Source: Planctomycetota bacterium (GTDB taxonomy: Bacteria; Planctomycetota; UBA1135; GCA-002748355). Taken from it: a DNA stretch of 37,252 bases. A program made the position numbers and the translations under genes. Under the pieces are notes generated by a model. The model made no database searches. It saw only the letters and a program-made list of their open reading frames with translations, and was not told the DNA's origin. The stretch is taken from positions 1 to 37,252 of the forward strand of contig JALSSW010000167.1 of assembly GCA_026984035.1 (NCBI GenBank), read 5' to 3'. Below, in pieces: positions 1 through 7,940 of the stretch (position 1 is the stretch's first letter; every line of letters begins with the position of its first letter).

Positions 1-17
1 AGGACCGATTTTTCTTC

Positions 18-1838
18 TTAGTTTCCATAGAGACAGGTTTCCTTGAGATAGGCCATCAGGAGGTCGTTGAACTTTGTTCCGCTGTCCAGGGATTTGGTAA
101 ACGAGAGGCTTGGCTCCATGATTTCCTGGGCGGAGGCTCCATAGAGTCCCGATGAGGCGAGGGAAATGTGACCTGAGGTCGAACCGGGAAAGTTGACACT
201 GTCTCCTCCAAAAAGCCCTGTGGGCTGCGCTCCATCCTGGACAAGTCCCATGGAATGTCCGCATTCATGAGCGAGCACCACAGCAAGGAAACGCCCCAAG
301 CGGCTATACGCAAGCTCCATGGCGCTCTGCCGGCTATCTCCCGTCGTTTTTGCCAGAAGGTTCTGCAGACGGAGCTTGTCGTTGCTGTCCTCTCCAATGG
401 GTGTCCCTCGATGATCTATGAACGCATCCAGGGTCAAACGAAAAGTTGAACCAGCAACATTGATCGAGTTTTCGGTTACGGTTCGAAGGAAAACTCCAAG
501 CCGCTGCGTTGCTGGTGGAGTGCTTCCCGGATGCAGGGTGTCGTTCTCTTGGTGGGCATTGTTGGGATCGAAGAAGGCGAGGCCAAGGACCCCCGTGAGG
601 CTCCGAGCGGTTAAGGAGATTCGTGAGTGGCTGGCATTGGCATAGACCACAGTTTGGGAGCCTGAGGGGAAGTTCCCGGGATCTGTAAATGTGAAGCTGA
701 CATTGACTCCTTGGTACAAAACTCCGAGCTGTTCCAGGATTTGGGCCTTGAGGAGGTCGAGGCTGACTTCGTTGGAATTCTTGGAGCCGGAGACATTGGG
801 GATGGCCTTTGCGTCGGTGGTCAAGAGACCAAGAACCCGCAGTTCCTCGATGAAATCGGAGATTCCATTGGCGCCCGTCGATGCGCTCAGCGTGATGGTG
901 CTTCCTCCATTGCTGGTCGAAGACCCGAGGCTGTCCAGATCCCGTTCTGTTTCGATGAACCAAATTTGTTGGCTGTTGTTGTTCGTCTCGAAAGGTCGTA
1001 AGGCATCTGTCAGATCATGGACCGTAAAATTGAAACTCCGGGGTGAAGAGAAGTTCCCTGTCGTATCAGCAATGGTGATTGTCAAGGTTTGGCTCCCCGT
1101 CGGAAAGACCATCGTAGACGGCACGCTCAGGCTGGCATTTGCCGTCCCAGGGGTCCCTGAAAAAAAAGCCGCAAGATTGATTCCCGCCGCTTTTGCAGCT
1201 CCTGAGATGGTGACTGCAACTGAAGAGGTCACCACCAGGCTCGATGTGTCGATACTCGAGCTTGGATCGCTGTAGGCAAGGTCCAGGCTGAACCCTGTTG
1301 GAGGGACTTGAAGGGTTCCGCCCGCTGCCCCTTCACCATTTAAGAGAGTGGGAATTCCATCGAGGGTCAAGCTGTCGATGCTGGGTCGATCCCCATCTGA
1401 ATTCTGGATCGTGATGGGGCTGTTGGAAGTCAATAATTGTCCGGCCCCGTCCTGAACTACATCCTGCCCCTGGGCGAGATCCAGGGTGCTAGTTCCTACT
1501 GTGAAGTTCACCCCCGTCCCCAAGCTGAGGCTCAATGTGCGCGCATCTACCCTGGTCGGTGCCGTCGTGATTTGACCAAGGCTTCCGTTGCTGATCTGCA
1601 CATCGCTGTCATCCAGGAGCGCTCCCGAAACAAGAGTGATGTCTCCATCAAAATAGAGAAGAAGGGTCTCCCCTGGACTGGGGTCAGTATCTGTGAGGGA
1701 ACTCCCCTTGAAAACGACTTTGTTGAGGTGGACGCCGCTCGTATTGCTTCCCCCACCTCCTCCACCGCCTCCACACCCAAGGAGGATGAAAAAAAGGAGA
1801 GCTTTCACTGCCCTTGGCATCGTTTTTTTCGGATTCAC
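18..1838 (-). CDS. Secreted metzincin-like zinc-metalloprotease lipoprotein
   Basis: Predicted cell-envelope lipoprotein of about 606 residues. It has a short basic start, a hydrophobic stretch and a lipobox ending FILLGC, followed directly by a run of eight glycines as a flexible linker. The middle resembles Ig-like or cadherin-like beta domains rich in Ser, Thr and Gly. Near the C-terminus (about residues 524-535) is HECGHSMGLVQD, which fits the metzincin zinc motif HExxHxxGxx(H/D) with Asp as third ligand. A candidate Met-turn (EIMEP) lies about 50 residues later. I chose the GTG start because AGGGG lies about 6 nt upstream and it gives a full-length signal peptide. An ATG at 1820 is possible but leaves a very short signal. 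The gene diverges from the kinase homologue. Protease activity is inferred from the motif; the substrate is unknown. Confidence 0.75.
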   Translation of the reverse strand: MNPKKTMPRAVKALLFFILLGCGGGGGGGGSNTSGVHLNKVVFKGSSLTDTDPSPGETLLLYFDGDITLVSGALLDDSDVQISNGSLGQITTAPTRVDARTLSLSLGTGVNFTVGTSTLDLAQGQDVVQDGAGQLLTSNSPITIQNSDGDRPSIDSLTLDGIPTLLNGEGAAGGTLQVPPTGFSLDLAYSDPSSSIDTSSLVVTSSVAVTISGAAKAAGINLAAFFSGTPGTANASLSVPSTMVFPTGSQTLTITIADTTGNFSSPRSFNFTVHDLTDALRPFETNNNSQQIWFIETERDLDSLGSSTSNGGSTITLSASTGANGISDFIEELRVLGLLTTDAKAIPNVSGSKNSNEVSLDLLKAQILEQLGVLYQGVNVSFTFTDPGNFPSGSQTVVYANASHSRISLTARSLTGVLGLAFFDPNNAHQENDTLHPGSTPPATQRLGVFLRTVTENSINVAGSTFRLTLDAFIDHRGTPIGEDSNDKLRLQNLLAKTTGDSRQSAMELAYSRLGRFLAVVLAHECGHSMGLVQDGAQPTGLFGGDSVNFPGSTSGHISLASSGLYGASAQEIMEPSLSFTKSLDSGTKFNDLLMAYLKETCLYGN

Positions 1839-2092
1839 GCGAGCCCCTGAATGTGCACTCTTTGCTGGGAAACCTGTGGAGATACCTTCTCCAGGATTCT
1901 TCCATGACATCGGCATTTTGGGGAGTCCCGGTGGAGGTTGCTTCTGCTTCGATTTGGTACTTTTTGCAGAATGCCTTGAGATGGATGTTTCATGATGTTC
2001 TCAACTCGGCCCAGGGTGGGGTCGAAAGGACGGGCAAGGGAAAATTCAATGATATACCGGCAGGGGGACCACCAAAGGGGGGAAGCCGGAAG

Positions 2093-3022
2093 ATGAACAA
2101 AATTGCGTTGGGTGAGATGGTCGGGGGCTACAGAGTCCACCGGTTTCTTGGGCGAGGGGGCTTTTCTTTTTGTTATCTCGGAGAGGATCCGGAAAGCGGA
2201 GAGAAGGTTGCCCTTAAGTTGGGGAATACTTCGGGCGGAGGGCATTATGTGACACGTCTCCTCGAAGTGAGTTCGAAGCGGACGATCCGGGGGATCAGCC
2301 CGGATGAAACTCCGGGGGAAGCCGTGTTTTTCCAACAGGGAGGGGTCCGAATAGACTTTTTGGATCAGCAGGAGATCGACGAACTGATTCGAAAGGAGTT
2401 CTGTTTGCTCTCCAATGCCATTTCCCCGAACCTTGTCAAGGTGAAGCAGCTCTTTGATTTCGAAGGCAGACCCGTGCTGGCGATGGAATATGTTCGGGGA
2501 AAAACACTCCGAGAGAAAATCCGCAACCTCGAGGGCATCCATCTCAACTGGTTCCTGGCGGTTGTGCGTGCGCTCCAGGCTCTCAATGCGGAGGGGACCC
2601 TCCCCTTCCATGGTGATCTGAAGCCGGAAAACATCCTTGTCAAGCCTTCGGGAAAGGTCGTGTTGATCGACCCCGCTTTCAGGAGCAGTGAAGGTGGCGC
2701 TTTTTCGACGACGCCTTTTTACAACCCTCTGGTCTTGAAAGAGAGCAAAGCGGATGTGATGGCCATCGGAATCATGATTTACGAAATTCTCACAGGGACC
2801 TTGCCCTTTGAGGAGGTGCCTTGGGAATATGCAGGTGGGAAATCCGGGGGAGAGACTTTGCGTCTTTCGCTTTCTTATTTCCTCAGCTACCAACCACCGA
2901 GGCTCCTCAACCCGAAAACTCCTGATGGTCTCGAGGATATCATTTATCGGAGCATCAGCGTTCCTTCTTATGGACTGGATGAGCTTCGAAGAGACCTCGA
3001 AGAGTTCATCGGAAAAGCCTAG
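2093..3022 (+). CDS. Hanks-type Ser/Thr protein kinase homologue, divergent
   Basis: A 309-residue single-domain protein kinase homologue with no visible membrane segment. The glycine-rich loop is GRGGFSFCYLG (about 20-30) and the ATP lysine is K42 in VALK. The helix-C glutamate is probably E102, after an unusually long insertion of about 55 residues between the two. The catalytic loop HGDLKPEN (173-180) keeps Asp and Asn but has Gly instead of Arg (non-RD), and DFG is replaced by DPA at 193-195. The APE segment is poorly preserved, while DVMAIGIMIYEILTG matches the helix-F region. An ATG start was chosen with a purine-rich tract (AAAGGGGGG) about 10 nt upstream; the frame stays open further upstream without kinase similarity. 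It may be active with relaxed activation-loop control, or a pseudokinase. The target is unknown. Confidence 0.82.
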   Translation: MNKIALGEMVGGYRVHRFLGRGGFSFCYLGEDPESGEKVALKLGNTSGGGHYVTRLLEVSSKRTIRGISPDETPGEAVFFQQGGVRIDFLDQQEIDELIRKEFCLLSNAISPNLVKVKQLFDFEGRPVLAMEYVRGKTLREKIRNLEGIHLNWFLAVVRALQALNAEGTLPFHGDLKPENILVKPSGKVVLIDPAFRSSEGGAFSTTPFYNPLVLKESKADVMAIGIMIYEILTGTLPFEEVPWEYAGGKSGGETLRLSLSYFLSYQPPRLLNPKTPDGLEDIIYRSISVPSYGLDELRRDLEEFIGKA

Positions 3023-3173
3023 GTTGCCAGTAGGGGACCTGCGGGCTTTCCCTGGGAGCCCAAGCGTGCGACGAATTGCCTCGAAAAAGCCTGGGAGTTC
3101 CTCTCAGAACAGGGCTCCTTCCCGGCTATGATGCGAAAATCTCCTAGTAGGGGAATCTTCCCAAAAGGCGGGT

Positions 3174-3190
3174 TCTCCCCGGCCGGGAGA
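3174..3190. promoter_or_regulatory. Inverted repeat upstream of perR-like gene
   Basis: TCTCCC, a 5-nt centre, then GGGAGA, ending 33 nt before the regulator ATG. A second small inverted repeat (GGGAA-TC-TTCCC) lies just upstream at about 3151-3162. Neither is followed by a T-tract, so they are more likely operator or leader structures than terminators. They do not resemble the AT-rich classical PerR box. Confidence 0.25.
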
Positions 3191-3222
3191 GCTTCCTGTT
3201 TCAAGGATTGGAGCGAACGAAA

Positions 3223-3669
3223 ATGATGACTTCCCCCGAAGAACGCCTTTCCCTACTGGCAGAATATTGCCGGGAACGCGGAGTCCCCATGACTGCCCAG
3301 CGGCGGGCGGTATTCGAAAAAGTTCTGACGCACAAGGACCATCCCACCGCTGAGCGTATTTACGAAGAGGTGCAGACCGTTCTTCCTCAAACTTCCCGCG
3401 CTACCGTCTACCGGGCTCTGGATACCCTGGTGGAGGCCAATCTTGTCAAGCGCATTGCCCACCCGGAGGCTCGAACCCGGTTCGATCCAGTGACAGAACC
3501 CCATAACCATTTGATTTGTGAAACCTGCGGTCGTGTCGAAGACCTTGAAAACAGCGAGAGCCTACCGGATCCCGATCTCTTCAAGATCCCTGGATGGGAA
3601 ACAAAGCAGGTCAGCATCCTTGTCTGTGGGCTTTGCCCCAGCTGCCGGCCTGGGTCGGAACCGGCCTAA
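3223..3669 (+). CDS. perR: Fur-family peroxide-responsive repressor, PerR type
   Basis: A 148-residue Fur-family metalloregulator. The N-terminal winged helix has the typical HPTAERIYEEV and SRATVYRALDTL segments. The regulatory metal site of Bacillus PerR (H37, D85, H91, H93, D104) appears complete as H40, D88, H94, H96 and D107. The structural zinc cysteines are C99/C102 (CETC) and C138/C141 (CPSC). RFDPVT before HNHLIC favours PerR over Fur. In the known family, iron-bound PerR senses peroxide by histidine oxidation and represses peroxide-defence genes. I chose ATG because GGAG lies 9 nt upstream; a TTG at 3208 is in frame but lacks a site. Its stop overlaps the convergent methyltransferase stop by 4 nt. 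No peroxidase gene is adjacent, so the targets must lie elsewhere. Confidence 0.9.
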   Translation: MMTSPEERLSLLAEYCRERGVPMTAQRRAVFEKVLTHKDHPTAERIYEEVQTVLPQTSRATVYRALDTLVEANLVKRIAHPEARTRFDPVTEPHNHLICETCGRVEDLENSESLPDPDLFKIPGWETKQVSILVCGLCPSCRPGSEPA

Positions 3670-4463
3670 GTTCGTCGCAGCGCGATTTGCAGGTGACTTG
3701 CGAGGCCGAAGTAAGGGGGCAGCCCATGGACCTCTTCTTCGGCTCTGATGAGACGTTTTCGTTGTAAAGGATCTTCGAGCCAAGCCTCGTTGCTTCGCTG
3801 CACCAGGCAGGTTTTTCCAATGAGGGAGAGTGTTTCGAAGCCGGTTTTTTTTGCGAGAGCCTGAAGCTCGTGCGCATCGAACATTTTCATAGGGAAGCCT
3901 TCTTCGGAGCGGTGCGCCTTCCATTCCGTACGGCCTGTTTTGAGGAGATCCAAAAAGGGGCCGGGGGTTTTGCCCTGAGAGAGAGCTTTGAGTCCCGCGA
4001 CCCGGTGGTCTACGGAGAGGACACATGTGGCTCCCGGTTTCAAGATACGGCGAAGTTCGAGGAGGGCCCTTCGAGGATTCTTGCAAAAGGAGAGGGGATC
4101 GCCTTGGGCCGTGGCAAAGCTGAGGCTCTGGTCCTCGATTTCACCCATGTCTTCGAGTCCGGCTTGGATGTAACGGGCCTCGATTGGGCGGTTTAAGGCC
4201 TCCAGGTTTTCTCGGGCACGGGCGAGCATTCCGCCGCTGGGATCCAGAAAGATGAGATGGAAGCCGCTCTTTGCAAGGCGAAGGCCGAACCAGCCCGTCC
4301 CACATCCCAGATCCCCGGCGGTAGCCGGGCGGGTTTCGGGGAGGAACTTTTTTAGGTGATCCCAGGAGATCTCCCTGTAAAAGCGCCAGTAAGGAGAGTC
4401 GTAGATTCGATCGTATTGGCCGGCGATTCGGTCGTGAAATTTGCGGTTGCTTTTTTGGACCAT
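3666..4463 (-). CDS. Class I SAM-dependent methyltransferase
   Basis: A 265-residue soluble protein with a Rossmann-type methyltransferase fold. Motif I is DLGCGTGWFG (about 51-60). The acidic end of strand 2 follows as IFLDPSGGML, and a Methyltransf_11-type segment (LLELRRILKPGATCVLSVDH) comes later. The start places KFHDRIAGQYDRIYDSPYW, a familiar N-terminal pattern of this family, at the beginning. No clear ribosome-binding site is visible before this ATG, and in-frame sequence further upstream looks non-coding. It resembles the UbiE/BioC-like group, but the substrate cannot be read from sequence and neighbouring genes give no pathway clue. It converges on the PerR-type regulator. Confidence 0.82.
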   Translation of the reverse strand: MVQKSNRKFHDRIAGQYDRIYDSPYWRFYREISWDHLKKFLPETRPATAGDLGCGTGWFGLRLAKSGFHLIFLDPSGGMLARARENLEALNRPIEARYIQAGLEDMGEIEDQSLSFATAQGDPLSFCKNPRRALLELRRILKPGATCVLSVDHRVAGLKALSQGKTPGPFLDLLKTGRTEWKAHRSEEGFPMKMFDAHELQALAKKTGFETLSLIGKTCLVQRSNEAWLEDPLQRKRLIRAEEEVHGLPPYFGLASHLQIALRRT

Positions 4464-4750
4464 GGAGGAAGCATAGGGTCTTCCCTCTAAAAAAGAGCGG
4501 TGCCGGGGAGAGTTGTCGAAAAAGATTGCGATAAAAACATTGAGAAAAAGAGGACCGGCAGGATCCATCGAAATTCAAATCAGAGGGATCCGGACTCCTT
4601 TGCCGCAAAACCTTGTCCGGTGCGGAACCGTGAAGAAAGCGAGATAGATGGATGCTCGGGAAGAAGAAGAGCAAAGTTCCGTCCTGTTCCCCGCCAGGGC
4701 CCTCCGGTAGGATCCCTTTACTTTTTGGTTGTTTTCTAAGGACCCTTCGT

Positions 4751-6010
4751 ATGGAAGCAAAAGCCGGTCTCGTCGTTCTCCTTGTTTTCACAGCCTGTGC
4801 GGGCACCAGCCGTCCTCTTGCACTGGCTAAGACCGATCAAGAATTGCGATTGGGGCGCTTTGACTTGGCCTACCAGGAGCTGCGGAAGGGTTTGGCCCAG
4901 AGCCCTCGCAACCAGGCCCTGCGTTCGCTGGAAAAGCCCCTTCGGGTGCGTGCCCTTCTTTCCAAGGCCCAGGACTTGCTTTTCCAAGATCGTCCCGAGG
5001 AAGCTCTTCCGCTCTTGGCACGCGCGCAAACCTTGGATCCAGGGTACCGGCCGGTTCAGATTTGGTTGTCTAAGGCTCGGGAAAAACTTGCCCGGCTCAA
5101 AGTGCGGGAAGGAACTGATTTTTTGCAACGGGGGAAGCTGGAGAAAGCTCTTTCGGCATTCCAGAGAGCTCTCTCTGTGAAAGGGGAAGATCCCGAGGCT
5201 TTGCAGGGGCTCAGGAAAGTCTCGGAAATTTTCGCAGGGAAGAGAGAGAAGGCCAAAGACCGCTACCGTCTTGCCCTTAAGGCCTTGGAAAATGAAGATT
5301 TTGATTCTTCCAGGTACAACGCTTCGATTGCTTTGGAACAGGATCCTTCTTTGAGTGAGGCCAAACAGCTGATGGCCCGAGCTGATATCGCCTTGGCTGA
5401 ATCGAACCGTGAGCATGCGAAGAAGCTGGCCCAAGAAAAGCATTGGTCTGCGGCTTCCAAAGCCATGGAACGGGCTGCGGAATTAGCCGAGGAGGCTGGA
5501 TTGAATTGGGCAGCCAAAGCCCGCCGGGAGGCTCTCGAATGGGCCGACGAAGCCAAGGGAAATGAGTATTTGGATGAGGCCCGCATCCTTATGGAGAAAA
5601 AGCAATTTGACAAAGCGGAAAAGCTCATTGCCAAGGCCAAAGTCTTTTGCAAGAAAGATCTTCTTCCCGTCAATGAGGCTCTCTCCGATTTGCGCGTATG
5701 GCGTTCGCGTGAGCTCGGAAGTGAGGCAGGGAACCTTCTGCGCGAAGGTAAGTTGGAAGAAGCCCTTTCCCTTTATGGGACTCTCCAAAAGATGGAGCCG
5801 GAGGGGCTCTGGAAGGACAAAGCTGCTCAGCTGGAAGATCGGATTCGTCGTGCGAAGGAACTCTACAAGGCTGCTCTGCAACTCGAGCAAGAAGGGAAAA
5901 TAGAAAAGGCCATTCCGCTCCTCCGCGAGTGTGTAGCTCTTTACCCAGGCTATAAAGACGTTGCGATCCGATACCGAAAAGCACTGAAGGCTGCGCGAAA
6001 AAACGGTTAG
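4751..6010 (+). CDS. TPR-repeat lipoprotein
   Basis: A 419-residue predicted lipoprotein with a short signal and lipobox VFTAC near residue 17. The rest is almost entirely amphipathic helical repeats of TPR type, with recurrent pairs such as EEALPLLARAQTLDP, EKALSAFQRALSV, DKAEKLIAKAK and EKAIPLLRECVALYP. It is probably an envelope scaffold or assembly factor. The start was chosen by AAGGA 8 nt upstream and by the signal peptide. The hyuB-like gene begins 4 nt after its stop, so the two are very likely one transcript, although TPR proteins and hydantoinases are not known partners. The exact function cannot be inferred. Confidence 0.85.
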   Translation: MEAKAGLVVLLVFTACAGTSRPLALAKTDQELRLGRFDLAYQELRKGLAQSPRNQALRSLEKPLRVRALLSKAQDLLFQDRPEEALPLLARAQTLDPGYRPVQIWLSKAREKLARLKVREGTDFLQRGKLEKALSAFQRALSVKGEDPEALQGLRKVSEIFAGKREKAKDRYRLALKALENEDFDSSRYNASIALEQDPSLSEAKQLMARADIALAESNREHAKKLAQEKHWSAASKAMERAAELAEEAGLNWAAKARREALEWADEAKGNEYLDEARILMEKKQFDKAEKLIAKAKVFCKKDLLPVNEALSDLRVWRSRELGSEAGNLLREGKLEEALSLYGTLQKMEPEGLWKDKAAQLEDRIRRAKELYKAALQLEQEGKIEKAIPLLRECVALYPGYKDVAIRYRKALKAARKNG

Positions 6011-6014
6011 GGTC

Positions 6015-7571
6015 ATGGACTTTGATCCCATCCGTCTGGCGGTTTTCGATGAGCTTTTTACAACTCTCACCGAAGAAATGGGGGAGGTTCTTCGTGCGTC
6101 CGCTCCTTCGGTCAATATCCGGGAACGGATGGACTTTTCCTGTGCGTTGTTTGATGAAGATGCTCGGCAAGTTGCCCAAGCTGCGCATATTCCGGTCCAC
6201 CTTGGATCTGCGGGTCTTTCCGTGCAGGCGGCCCTTGCTGCATTTCCGGACTTGGGACCGGGGTCTTCGGTCATCCTGAATGATCCTTTTCGTGGGGGGA
6301 CCCACCTTCCGGACCTCACTCTCATTACGGCTGTCCCCTTGGATGGGAGGAGGACATGGTTTGTCGTCAATCGAGCACATCATGCTGACATCGGCGGCGC
6401 GAGTCCCGGCTCCATGGGGATCCAGGAGGACTTAATCGCCGAAGGGCTGGTGATTCCACCCGTTCTCCTTGAAAAGGAAGGAGTGTTGCAAGGGGATGTT
6501 CTGGCGCTTCTCCTTGCAAACACGAGGACTCCCGAGCAACGAGAAGGAGATTTGCGGGCCCAGCTTGCGGCCAATCGCCATGGCGGGGAGCGTTTGAAGG
6601 CCTTCTGTGCAAGCTTTGGAAGTGAATGCCTGGCTGCCGCTCGTTCGGCTCTAAGGAACTATGCAGAACGCCTTGCTCGTTCCCGGCTTGAGGGTCTTCT
6701 CCAACCTGGGATCTACCAGGCAGAGGACTTTCTCGAAGGGGATGGATTCATTGAAGAAGACATTCCCCTCCGACTCCGCCTCGAGCTTGGATCCGAGGGG
6801 CTGCTTCACTTTGATTTTTCCGAGTCTGCATCGCAAAGCAGGGGTTGCCTCAATGCCAATCGCGCCGTTGTTCGAGCGGCGGTCCTCTATTCCCTACGCT
6901 GCCTCCTTGGAGAGGATCTGCCTCAAAACAGCGGCTTGGAGGCTCTCTTCCAAATCTCCACTCGCAAAGGGAGTTTGTTGGATCCCTTTTTTCCCGCTGC
7001 GGTCGCAGGTGGGAATGTCGAAACTTCTCAACGCTTAGTGGATTTGTGTTTTGAGGCTTTGGCTCAAGCCGGTGCGGACATGCCCGCTCAGGCGCAAGGG
7101 ACCATGAACAATCTCAGTTTTGGGGGGAAGTTTCCGGGGACAAACCGGACCTTCGTTTACTATGAAACTCTGGCCGGGGGGGCCGGCGCTTCGTCCCGCG
7201 GAGAAGGGGGGTCCGCCGTGCAAACCCATATGACCAATACGCGGAATACTCCGATTGAAGAGTTTGAACGGAGCTATCCTGTCTACCTCGAGAGATTGGA
7301 GCTTCGGCGGGGGAGTGGGGGCGCAGGGAAGCATCGGGGGGGAGAGGGGCTCAGGAAAATCCTTGTCAGTGAAGTCCCGCTGAAGGTTCAGCTCATCTGC
7401 GAACGGCGGCGTCTCGCTCCCAAGGGAGGGCCGAATGGTTTTCCTGCTTTCACTGGTTCCCAAGCAATTCAAAAGGAGGGTCGTTGGGATCCTCTTCCGG
7501 CGAAGGGTTCGTTTTTGCTGCCCCCAGGCACAGCCTTCCGCCTTGAAACCCCCGGCGGCGGGGGATTCTAA
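6015..7571 (+). CDS. hyuB: Hydantoinase B / oxoprolinase family subunit
   Basis: A 518-residue protein of the HyuB family (N-methylhydantoinase B, 5-oxoprolinase C-terminal half, acetone carboxylase alpha-like). Hallmarks include VNIRERMDFSCALFD, GSSVILNDPFRGGTHLPD, NRAHHADIGGASPGSMG and, near the C-terminus, a glycine-rich RRGSGGAGKHRGGEGLRK. The length is at the short end for the family. These enzymes normally work with an ATP-using HyuA partner to open cyclic amides such as hydantoins or 5-oxoproline. No hyuA lies next to it here, which is unusual. It begins 4 nt after the TPR lipoprotein gene and is followed by a terminator-like hairpin. The substrate is not determinable. Confidence 0.9.
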   Translation: MDFDPIRLAVFDELFTTLTEEMGEVLRASAPSVNIRERMDFSCALFDEDARQVAQAAHIPVHLGSAGLSVQAALAAFPDLGPGSSVILNDPFRGGTHLPDLTLITAVPLDGRRTWFVVNRAHHADIGGASPGSMGIQEDLIAEGLVIPPVLLEKEGVLQGDVLALLLANTRTPEQREGDLRAQLAANRHGGERLKAFCASFGSECLAAARSALRNYAERLARSRLEGLLQPGIYQAEDFLEGDGFIEEDIPLRLRLELGSEGLLHFDFSESASQSRGCLNANRAVVRAAVLYSLRCLLGEDLPQNSGLEALFQISTRKGSLLDPFFPAAVAGGNVETSQRLVDLCFEALAQAGADMPAQAQGTMNNLSFGGKFPGTNRTFVYYETLAGGAGASSRGEGGSAVQTHMTNTRNTPIEEFERSYPVYLERLELRRGSGGAGKHRGGEGLRKILVSEVPLKVQLICERRRLAPKGGPNGFPAFTGSQAIQKEGRWDPLPAKGSFLLPPGTAFRLETPGGGGF

Positions 7572-7592
7572 GCCCATTGCTTCGTGAGGTGC

Positions 7593-7622
7593 AAGGAAGG
7601 CTATGCCTCCCTTCTTTTTTTT
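7593..7622 (+). terminator. Rho-independent terminator after hyuB-like gene
   Basis: AAGGAAGG, a 5-nt loop, then CCTCCCTT form an 8-bp stem with one mismatch, followed by a T-rich tract (CTTTTTTTT). It lies about 20 nt after the hyuB stop and overlaps the end of a small convergent ORF. Confidence 0.55.
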
Positions 7623-7876
7623 GCGTCTCCCCCTTTGAGTAGAGGAACATAGGGGGCGATTTTGTAGTATGGGCCTTTCGCGTCTTTTGCGACCTTTTTT
7701 ACTACCCACCGCCCCGGTTCTTCTTCACCTTCCCGTTGATAGTCCAATCGTTGGCCATAGACGAGGCGAAGCCAGGGGAGAGTCCACTCTTCAAAGCTTC
7801 CTTCCTCGGAGGACTCCGGGTGGTGATCAGTGGTTTCCGGGCTTGGAAGAATCAGAACGCGGTAGGTTGGAGACAT
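7601..7876 (-). CDS. Small hypothetical protein, 91 aa
   Basis: A short ORF without recognised family. The protein begins MSPTYRVLILPSPE, has an acidic middle, then a Trp/Tyr-containing segment and a basic end. AAGGAAGG lies about 5-8 nt before the ATG, a good ribosome-binding site. It starts 64 nt after the stop of the larger unknown gene on the same strand, so they may be co-transcribed. Its end runs into the hyuB terminator, which could serve both directions only weakly. It could be spurious; the good start site and operon-like position are the support. Confidence 0.42.
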   Translation of the reverse strand: MSPTYRVLILPSPETTDHHPESSEEGSFEEWTLPWLRLVYGQRLDYQREGEEEPGRWVVKKVAKDAKGPYYKIAPYVPLLKGGDAKKRREA

Positions 7877-7940
7877 GTGGCCTTCCTTGCATTGTTTCGG
7901 GAAACGCTTTCGGGGAAGGGTAGCACCAAGGTCTTACTGG

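Noticed and set aside
1835..2893. Long minus-strand open frame (352 codons) opposite the kinase homologue
   Set aside because: No recognisable protein pattern, and it is fully antisense to a gene with clear kinase motifs. It is an open-frame shadow caused by codon composition.
5483..6370. Minus-strand open frame of 295 codons across the TPR lipoprotein and hyuB start
   Set aside because: Antisense to two well-supported genes; translation shows no family features.
7309..7349. G-rich tract in hyuB that could form a G-quadruplex
   Set aside because: It encodes a conserved glycine-rich family motif (RGSGGAGKHRGGEG), which explains the G-runs without a structural role.
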